Of a stretch of DNA of 22,065 nt, positions 12,947 through 22,065 are shown one piece after another. Source of the stretch: Bifidobacteriaceae bacterium (GTDB taxonomy: Bacteria; Actinomycetota; Actinomycetes; Actinomycetales; WQXJ01); NCBI GenBank assembly GCA_031265345.1, contig JAISCU010000402.1, positions 1-22,065 on the forward strand, written 5' to 3'. The notes under the pieces were generated by a model that was not told where the DNA came from, did no database searches, and saw nothing but the letters and a program-made list of their open reading frames with translations. A program made the translations under genes and the position numbers. How positions within the stretch are numbered: the first letter of the stretch is position 1; every line of letters begins with the position of its first letter.

Positions 12947-15900
12947 TCAGGGGCGCAGGTTGGGTGGGGAGGAGTGGCGCGAGATGGGCGATGCCGCCGG
13001 GTCGGCTCGAGCCGTCTCGGCGGCGGCAGCGCGGCGGGAGCGCAACTCGAAGTACATCGCCAGAGCCAGCAGGCAGCCACCGGCGGCCAGCAGGGCCAAC
13101 AGCCAGGGAACGGCGTCGATGTCGCCGTTGCGGATGAAGACCTCGGCCAGGGCCACCACGATGGAGGCCGCGCCGACAAAGGTGGGCGGCCGCCATCGGC
13201 GCAACGCGCCCAGGATCATGAAGCCGAGGGCCAGCGCCAGCACCATGATGGCGCGCCAGGTCAACGGGTCGGTGCCGACCGCCAGAGTCGAGGGGCCGAG
13301 GGTCGCGGCCACTCCTGGGGTGACGGCCCAAGCCGCCGAACCGAGCCAGCGCTTGGCGATCAGCCCGGCCGCGAACAGCCCCAATCCGAGGGGGATGGCG
13401 AACACCTCCACCCGCAGTTGCCTGGTCGACCAGCCCGCGATCCCCGCCGCCACCGCGATCAGCCAGATCGCCCAGAAGGGCGGCAGCACGTCGCCCCGCC
13501 GACCGAGACCCGCAACCAGGCCCTGCCCCGGAACCGCATTCCGGCCGCGGTCGTCCAGGACCGAGGGCGGCTGGTCCACCGCGCCATCCGCGGCGGGGCC
13601 GCCGTGCGAACGAGCTGCCCAGATGGCCAGGGCCAAGTAGGCGGCCATCGCCACCCACATGCCCGCCACCACCGGCCAGGTGAACCGCATGGAGCAGATC
13701 GGCGTTAGCGCGGCCAGGGCCAGAGCCACCAGCAACCAGGCGCGCCCTGCGGCGCGGCCTCGCCAGACCAAGCGGGACACCGCCACCACACCGGCGGCGG
13801 CAGCCAACCCGGTCAGGGCGGCCAAGGCGAACAAGGCGCTCGGGTAGGGCCTCAGCGGCACGAAAGCCTCGAAGCCGTCCCCGAAGGGCGGCAATTGTCC
13901 GATCTGCAAGGCCAGGGCCGTGACACCTGCCGCCGAGCCCAGCGCGACCGGCGCGATCACCCGGCGCAAGTGGTCGAAAGCGGTCGCCAGGGTCAGCGCC
14001 ATCACGCCCAAGGCCAGGAGCTCCATGCCGCGCAGCACCGGTTCGGTGCCGGCCAGCAGCAGGATCAGGCTGGGAGCGACCGCCAGCCAGGCGCCCGGAA
14101 TCGTGAGGGCGGCCAGAGCCGGGCGCCGGCGCATCATGGAACCGCCGATCGCCGCTGCGGCGAGCGCGGGAGGCAGCGTGTAGGCCTCGACCAGTCCGAT
14201 GCCGCCCCACACCAGCGCGCTCCACAGGACCACACAAGCCATGCCGCCGGTGTACCACCAGGCCTGCTCGGTGCCGCTCGGGGCGAGGGCAACGCAGGCC
14301 GAGGCCGCCGTCAAAATCGCCGCGGTCGCGAGCACCGTGGTGGCCCCGGAGATCGGCCAGACCACCGCCATGACCACGGTCACGAAGCCGAGCGCCGCCG
14401 CGGTGGCCATCAACGTCCCGGCCACCGGGCCACGATGGGCCAGGGGGCGGCCATCCGCCACCGGACCGCCACGGGCCGCCGAGCCGTCGGGAGCCACGCG
14501 ATCGCCATGGGTCGCCGAGCCGCCATCCGCCGCCCGACCGCCATGGGGCGCCGAGCCGTCCCGCGCCGCCGAGCCGTCGGGGGCCACGGGATCGCCCTGC
14601 GCCGTCGCGCCGCGACCGTCCGCAGAGCTCCCCTCCGGGCTCCTGCCGATCCAGAGCCCGCCCAGGGCCGCCACCGCCGCGACCACCGCCACCAGCGGGA
14701 ACAGCCACACCGAGCCCGAGCCGGGAGTGACCAGGGCCAGAAGGACCACCAACGTGGACGCGGTGGAGACCACGGCCAACGCCGCTGCGGCGAGCTTGAC
14801 GGCCAGCGGCAGCGGCCTGCGTGCAGCGAGAGCCACCACGAGCGCCAAGATCGCCTGGCTGGCGCTGGCCGCGAAACCGGTCCAGGTCCGGTCGAACAAC
14901 AGGCTCACCGAGGTGGCTCCGAAGAATCCCACCGCCACGGCCGCCAGGACCGCCCAACTCGGTGCCGCGGGGCGCCGCACCAGAGCCAAGACAGCCGCCA
15001 GCAGGCAGAAGAAGACGGTCAGGAGGTGGAGCGGGCTGACACCGTCGAGGAAGGTGTCGATCGCCATGCCGCCCAAGGCGATGAAGGGCAGGCAGGCCAC
15101 ACCGGTCAAGAACGGCCAGGAGGTCGGCCGCAGCGAGAGGCCCACGGCCAGGATCGCCGCAGGAATGGCCACGGCGGCCAACGCCATCAGGTTCGGCTCC
15201 TGCGTCGCCACCACGAACGCGGGTTCGAGCACTGCCAGGGCGCAGACACGGGCCGTCAACCGGATGGCCCGGCTCAAGCGAGGACGCCGTCCAGGTGCCA
15301 TGACCGCCCCGGCGGCCACCCCGCTGAGGCCCAGCGACCAAGTGACCAGCACGGCGAACTCGACACCGACCGGAACGGATGGGATCGTCACCCCGGACAT
15401 CAGGAAGGCCGTGCCCAACGGGACCACGGTCCAGTCGCCGACTCGACGCAGCCACGGCACGGAACGGGCCACAGCGGTGAGGGCGACCGCCAGCGCGGGC
15501 ACGGCCCAGCTCAAGGCCTCTGCGGCGGTGACGACCTCGGGCCAGCCGGACCAGTCATAAGCGGCTTGTCGGCCGGTCGGGCTGAACACGACTTCGAGCA
15601 CGCGGGCGATCAGGGCGGGGACGCTCAACGCCAGCATCGCCGCTATGGCCCCGCCCGCAACCGATCCCAAAGAGCCTCCCAGGCCGGAGAAACGACCCTG
15701 GGGGACGCCCAGTCGCGAAGGCCGTGGCCACGGGAACCAGGACAAGGCCGCGACCAGCGTCCAAACGGCCAGGCCGCCGAACAGACCGGTGGGCCAGACC
15801 TCGACGGACGGCCAGTGGGCCAACCCGGCGACGAAGGTGGTGCCCGCGCCCACCAACGCGGCTCCGGCCACCGTCAGCCAGGCCACGCGGTGCTCTTGGC

Positions 15901-17020
15901 CGAGCGCGGCCGCCGCCACAGCCACCGCCAGCCACACAACCCAACCGTTGTCCGTGCCCAGGTAGAACCCAAGGCCGATCGCCACCACCAGGCCCAGGCC
16001 GCCCAACAATTCCAACAGGACCCGTTCGACTCGAGCGCTCTCGATTTTTCGCCCGAGCGCCGCTAGGAGTGTCAGCCCGATCCAGGCGAACGCCCATTGG
16101 CCCGCCCACCACTCGCTCGCGGACCCGAACAGGCCCGGCAGGTAGAGGGCGGCGAAGGGCGTCATCAGCAGTCCGGCCACCCGCCAGGCCCGCAGTCGCG
16201 ACCGCCCGGCCACGTACATGAGCGCGCCCAGCGCCGCCAGGGTGACTCCGGACCACGCCGCCCGGCTCTGGTCAAGCTCGACCTCGCCGACGGCGGTCGC
16301 CCAGGTCAACAAGGCCAAAGCGGCCGTCACCGCCGCCATCGCCTCGCCGGTGGCGGTCAGTTTGCGGCCCCGCAGGAACAGCGCCCCGGCAGCCGCGACC
16401 ACGGTTCCGAAAGCCAGCGCCACGACCCGCGCGGCCAAGGACAGGTCGGGGATAAAGAAGGCGTAGCCCAGCGCGGCGGCGGCCAACAGCAGCGCGCCGA
16501 TCAGCGCCAGCGCCGTGGTCGGGGTCCATTGCGAGGGCGGCTTCGGCGCGGCGGGCGCATAGGGTCCGCCCGCGTAGCGCCCCGCCGCGTACTGCCCTGC
16601 CGGATACGGCGCGACCGGACCGCCAGCGGAGGGGTGGGCAAACTGCGGGTACGGGTCGGGTCGGCTGGTCGGCGGAGCGTAGGGCCAGGTCGCGCTGGGC
16701 ACCGCCGGGGCCGGCGCGGGCTCGGGACCGGGCTCGGCGGCCGCCGGGACGGGCATCGCCGTCCGAACCGGCTTATCACCCCGCACGATGCCGTCGTGCA
16801 GGTCCCGGATCAAGGCGGCTCTCTCCGCCAATAGTTGGGCTGCCGCTGACGAGCCGGCCCTGAGAGCGGCATCGGCGGCGATCGAGAGGTTGGCCAACTC
16901 CGCGCCCTGGGGACCGCTCACCGTCAGACCACAGCCCCCGCACCTGCCGGAGTTCAACCTGACTCCGCAATCCGGGCACCTAGTCCAGTCGGTGAGGTAG
17001 ACGGGAAAGTCCAGGTCCAT
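12947..17020 (-). CDS. Giant zinc-ribbon polytopic membrane protein (SCO7613-like)
   Basis: A 1357-residue protein. Residues 1-35 hold a zinc ribbon (Cys15, Cys18, Cys27, Cys30: CPDCG then CGGCG). Then come an alpha-helical stretch (about 40-85), a proline/alanine/tyrosine-rich linker (about 90-165), and from about 168 onward some 30 or more hydrophobic segments to the end. This layout fits the actinobacterial SCO7613 C-terminal-domain membrane proteins, of unknown function. A hydrophilic repeat (GDPVAPDGSAARDG and variants, encoded around 14430-14645) interrupts the membrane segments. The start ATG 17020 lies six bases after TAGACT (17032-17027, minus strand) with no ribosome-binding site, so the transcript may be leaderless. 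Divergent from carB. The C-terminus after the last membrane segment is short. Long ORFs on the other strand are shadows. Confidence 0.82.
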   Translation of the reverse strand: MDLDFPVYLTDWTRCPDCGVRLNSGRCGGCGLTVSGPQGAELANLSIAADAALRAGSSAAAQLLAERAALIRDLHDGIVRGDKPVRTAMPVPAAAEPGPEPAPAPAVPSATWPYAPPTSRPDPYPQFAHPSAGGPVAPYPAGQYAAGRYAGGPYAPAAPKPPSQWTPTTALALIGALLLAAAALGYAFFIPDLSLAARVVALAFGTVVAAAGALFLRGRKLTATGEAMAAVTAALALLTWATAVGEVELDQSRAAWSGVTLAALGALMYVAGRSRLRAWRVAGLLMTPFAALYLPGLFGSASEWWAGQWAFAWIGLTLLAALGRKIESARVERVLLELLGGLGLVVAIGLGFYLGTDNGWVVWLAVAVAAAALGQEHRVAWLTVAGAALVGAGTTFVAGLAHWPSVEVWPTGLFGGLAVWTLVAALSWFPWPRPSRLGVPQGRFSGLGGSLGSVAGGAIAAMLALSVPALIARVLEVVFSPTGRQAAYDWSGWPEVVTAAEALSWAVPALAVALTAVARSVPWLRRVGDWTVVPLGTAFLMSGVTIPSVPVGVEFAVLVTWSLGLSGVAAGAVMAPGRRPRLSRAIRLTARVCALAVLEPAFVVATQEPNLMALAAVAIPAAILAVGLSLRPTSWPFLTGVACLPFIALGGMAIDTFLDGVSPLHLLTVFFCLLAAVLALVRRPAAPSWAVLAAVAVGFFGATSVSLLFDRTWTGFAASASQAILALVVALAARRPLPLAVKLAAAALAVVSTASTLVVLLALVTPGSGSVWLFPLVAVVAAVAALGGLWIGRSPEGSSADGRGATAQGDPVAPDGSAARDGSAPHGGRAADGGSATHGDRVAPDGSAARGGPVADGRPLAHRGPVAGTLMATAAALGFVTVVMAVVWPISGATTVLATAAILTAASACVALAPSGTEQAWWYTGGMACVVLWSALVWGGIGLVEAYTLPPALAAAAIGGSMMRRRPALAALTIPGAWLAVAPSLILLLAGTEPVLRGMELLALGVMALTLATAFDHLRRVIAPVALGSAAGVTALALQIGQLPPFGDGFEAFVPLRPYPSALFALAALTGLAAAAGVVAVSRLVWRGRAAGRAWLLVALALAALTPICSMRFTWPVVAGMWVAMAAYLALAIWAARSHGGPAADGAVDQPPSVLDDRGRNAVPGQGLVAGLGRRGDVLPPFWAIWLIAVAAGIAGWSTRQLRVEVFAIPLGLGLFAAGLIAKRWLGSAAWAVTPGVAATLGPSTLAVGTDPLTWRAIMVLALALGFMILGALRRWRPPTFVGAASIVVALAEVFIRNGDIDAVPWLLALLAAGGCLLALAMYFELRSRRAAAAETARADPAASPISRHSSPPNLRP
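14430..14645 (-). repeat. In-gene repeat encoding a hydrophilic linker, ~90-bp period
   Basis: Bases 14475-14506 and 14565-14596 are near-identical, 90 bases (30 codons) apart, and shorter Gly-Ser-Ala/Asp-Gly units fill the space. All copies stay in frame within the membrane protein. The encoded loop is strongly hydrophilic and should lie on one side of the membrane. Confidence 0.6.
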
Positions 17021-17026
17021 GGGGCC

Positions 17027-17032
17027 AGTCTA
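17027..17032 (-). promoter_or_regulatory. Candidate -10 of a leaderless transcript
   Basis: TAGACT on the minus strand, six bases before the ATG at 17020 of the large membrane protein. The spacing would place the transcript start at the ATG. No -35 stands out. Confidence 0.35.
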
Positions 17033-17112
17033 GGCCCGAGGTGTGACGCTGAGCCCGGCGCCGGGCCGGAGCTTCCCGCTGGGCGGGCTAGGCCCATCGA
17101 CCCCGCCACCGG

Positions 17113-17118
17113 TAGGCT
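17113..17118 (+). promoter_or_regulatory. Candidate carB -10 box (TAGGCT)
   Basis: TAGGCT would start an mRNA near 17125, eight bases before the PyrR-type hairpin, giving a leader of about 52 nt that is almost entirely the regulatory element. No good -35 is seen. carA is not in the window upstream, so carB needs its own promoter here. Confidence 0.4.
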
Positions 17119-17132
17119 ATTGGCAAACAGGA

Positions 17133-17169
17133 TTCCTTTAAGGCCCGTCCCGTGAGGCGGGAAAGGAGG
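17133..17169 (+). promoter_or_regulatory. PyrR binding loop sequestering the carB ribosome-binding site
   Basis: The RNA can form the PyrR binding-site fold. The lower stem pairs TTCCTTT (17133-17139) with AAAGGAG (17162-17168). An AAGG internal bulge follows, then CCCG (17144-17147) pairs with CGGG (17158-17161), and CC/GG closes a loop within TCCCGTGAGG. The UUUAA bulge, GUGAGG loop and AAAGGA follow the PyrR site known from Bacillus and actinobacteria. The 3' arm is itself the carB Shine-Dalgarno (AAAGGAGG, 17162-17169, seven bases from the ATG). PyrR bound with UMP would therefore block translation, as described for mycobacterial pyr genes. The structure is seen; PyrR binding is inferred. 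Confidence 0.8.
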
Positions 17170-17176
17170 CACACGC

Positions 17177-20574
<3,398 letters not shown>

Positions 20575-20578
<4 letters not shown>

Positions 20579-21429
20579 CCTCGCTCGCGCCGTTCGGCGC
20601 CCGCCTGCACGCGAGGTTCGCGGCCGGATCGCATCTCTGTGTCGGGATCGATCCCCATCCGTCCCTGCTGGCCGATTGGGGCTTGGCGGACACGCCGGAG
20701 AACCTGGTGTTCTTCGGACGCAGCCTGATCGAATCGGCGGTGGGGGGCGGGGCCGCCGCCGTCAAGCCGCAGTCGGCCCTGTTCGAGCGCCACGGCTCGG
20801 GCGGCATCGGCGCTCTAGAAGAAGTCCTGGCCTTCGCCGGGCAGGCCGGGATGCTGTCGATCCTGGACGTGAAGCGCGGCGACGTCGGGTCCACCATGAG
20901 GGGTTACGCGGACGCCTATCTGGCGGACGGGGCGCCCCTGGCCGCCGATGCCGTCACGCTGAGCCCGTACCTCGGCTTCGGCTCGCTGCGCCCGGCGCTG
21001 GAGGTGGCGGCCCAGACCGGGCGGGGCGTGTTCGTCCTGGCTTTCACGTCGAACCCGGAGGGAGCGACGATCCAGCGGGCGGTCACCGTGGGCGGGTTGC
21101 AAGTCGGCGAGGCGATCATCCAGGCGGCCGCCCAGGCCAACGCCGGAGCCGCGCCGCTGGGGGACGTGGGGCTCGTCATCGGCGCCACCGTGGGCTCCCT
21201 ACCGCCGACGGGAGCACAGTTGATTACCCAGGTGGGAGGCCCAATACTAGCCCCAGGGCTGGGGGCTCAGGGTGCCCGTCCGGAAGACCTGGGACGGCTC
21301 TTCGGGAGCGCTGGGAAACTGGTCCTGGCGACGGCGTCGCGGGCCATCGCGGAGGCGGGGCCGGACCTCGAACGGGTGGTCGCGGCCATCCGCCAAACTG
21401 TCGCGAATCTGAGATTTCTTGGGAATTGA
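20575..21429 (+). CDS. pyrF: Orotidine 5'-phosphate decarboxylase (type 2)
   Basis: PyrF converts OMP to UMP, the last step of de novo UMP synthesis. The 284-residue length and motifs fit the longer bacterial type 2 form: CVGIDPHP (22-29), [12 protein letters not shown] (63-74), and the catalytic [16 protein letters not shown] with Asp98, Lys100 and Asp103 (D-x-K-x-x-D). [11 protein letters not shown] and the phosphate-binding [11 protein letters not shown] near the C-terminus follow. GTG 20575 overlaps the carB TGA by 4 bases, so translation is coupled and the PyrR control of carB should extend to it. Family members usually read DxKRGDI; here DVKRGDV is a mild variation. Confidence 0.96.
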
Positions 21430-21515
21430 GCCGTAAGCCGTTGCGTCATCGCAGGTCAACGGTTAGATTGTGTCTGTCCAAAGTCTCAACAAGGCACGAA
21501 GGTGGAATGAACGGA

Positions 21516-21827
21516 ATGGCTCTACCTCCATTGACTCCAGAACAGAGGGCCCAGGCCCTGAAGAAGGCGGCCGAGGCTCGCCAAGCCCGCGCGGACGTGA
21601 AGAACGGACTCAAGGCGGCCGAAAGGTCGTTGAGCGAAGTCCTCGCCCTGGGCAGCGAAGATGAAGTGATCGGCAAGATCAAAGTGGCGGCTCTGCTCGA
21701 AGCCCTGCCCGGTGTGGGCAAGGTGAAGGCCAAGGCCATCATGAGCGAAGTGGGGATCTCCGAGTCGCGGCGCATCCGTGGGCTCGGCCCCCACCAGAGG
21801 GAGCAGTTGATCGAGCGTTTCGGCTGA
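21516..21827 (+). CDS. mihF: Actinobacterial integration host factor
   Basis: mIHF is a small actinobacterial nucleoid protein, first known from phage L5 integration in mycobacteria; it binds and bends DNA and is usually essential. The 103 residues start MALPPLTPEQRAQALKKAAE and contain the S13-like H2TH DNA-binding part with KIKVAALLEALPGVGKVKAK, ending RRIRGLGPHQREQLIERFG. ATG 21516 is chosen because homologues start MALP and because AAGGTGGA (21499-21506) is then at good spacing; ATG 21507 would touch it. It sits between pyrF and gmk, a conserved actinobacterial order. It may share the pyr transcript or have its own promoter in 21430-21506. Confidence 0.95.
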   Translation: MALPPLTPEQRAQALKKAAEARQARADVKNGLKAAERSLSEVLALGSEDEVIGKIKVAALLEALPGVGKVKAKAIMSEVGISESRRIRGLGPHQREQLIERFG

Positions 21828-21830
21828 GCG

Positions 21831-22065
21831 GTGGCTTGGTCCCCAACGCGCCTGACAGTATTGGCCGGCCCTTCCGGGGTCGGCAAAGGCACGGTTGCGG
21901 CCCTCGTCGCCGACCGCTATCCGAAGGTCTATCTGTCCGTTTCGGCCACCACCCGGGCGCCCCGCCCGGATGAGGCGGAAGGGAGAGATTACTTCTTCGT
22001 CTCGCGGGCGGATTTTGACGCCCGGGTCCGGGCGGGCGAGATGCTGGAATGGGCCGAATACAACG
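21831..22065 (+). CDS. gmk: Guanylate kinase (partial)
   Basis: The N-terminal 78 residues of guanylate kinase, which phosphorylates GMP/dGMP with ATP; the gene continues past the window end. GTG 21831 starts three bases after the mihF stop. The P-loop is [11 protein letters not shown], followed by the GMP-binding [20 protein letters not shown] and EMLEWAEYN motifs, all canonical. No own promoter is visible, so it is probably cotranscribed with mihF. Confidence 0.95.
   Translation, partial: MAWSPTRLTVLAGPSGVGKGTVAALVADRYPKVYLSVSATTRAPRPDEAEGRDYFFVSRADFDARVRAGEMLEWAEYN

Noticed and set aside
12726..15455. Long minus-strand ORF of 909 codons
   Set aside because: It overlaps the membrane protein gene on the same strand in another frame, is Gly/Arg-rich without domains, and is an effect of high G+C. 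Similar plus-strand ORFs at 13895-16066 and 14199-15560 are rejected for the same reason.

Overview
The window comes from a high-GC actinobacterium. The main support is the block carB-pyrF-mihF-gmk at the right end: mihF encodes the actinobacterial integration host factor. A PyrR-type RNA hairpin that contains the carB ribosome-binding site, a giant SCO7613-like zinc-ribbon membrane protein and several TAnnnT -10 boxes, two of them six bases from a start codon, agree with this. Genus cannot be read from the sequence.

Left part (1-7027) is an eroded accessory/defence island. After the tail of a CatB/Vat-type acetyltransferase comes a type I restriction-modification remnant. HsdM has lost its methyltransferase core in frame, RhuM is intact, and HsdS stops after about 29 recognisable residues where a cluster of structured repeats begins. 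No hsdR is visible. Then come two small ORFs or fragments, an apparently complete DUF1016/YhcG PDDEXK nuclease, and the first ~165 residues of a DrmA-like (DISARM) helicase that is broken off. A 550-bp non-coding mosaic with inverted repeats follows, then a RelBE toxin-antitoxin pair on the minus strand, a second repeat cluster and an unrecognised 182-residue protein.

Middle part (7028-12920): a methionine ABC transporter operon, metQ-metN-metI, behind a structured leader of about 180 nt. A third repeat cluster follows (three ~57-bp hairpin units on a ~136-bp period). Then a CPBP-family intramembrane protease (minus strand), a VapBC pair whose antitoxin seems to have lost its original start, and an A/T-richer DinJ/RelB-YoeB pair. 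Three toxin-antitoxin modules lie within about 7.5 kb.

Right part (12947-22065) is core genome. A 1357-residue polytopic membrane protein is divergent from the pyrimidine genes carB and pyrF, which are followed by mihF and gmk (cut by the window end). CarB carries a 40-residue repetitive insertion in its allosteric domain.

The least explained signal is the dispersed mosaic repeat family. Palindromes alternate with a strongly conserved linker in three intergenic clusters (about 2.19-2.62, 6.21-6.38 and 10.27-10.59 kb), in both orientations; one cluster sits exactly at the hsdS breakpoint. It resembles BIMEs (REP arrays) in architecture. I do not see a complete new defence system; I see intact pieces (RhuM, the DUF1016 nuclease, TA pairs) among broken ones.
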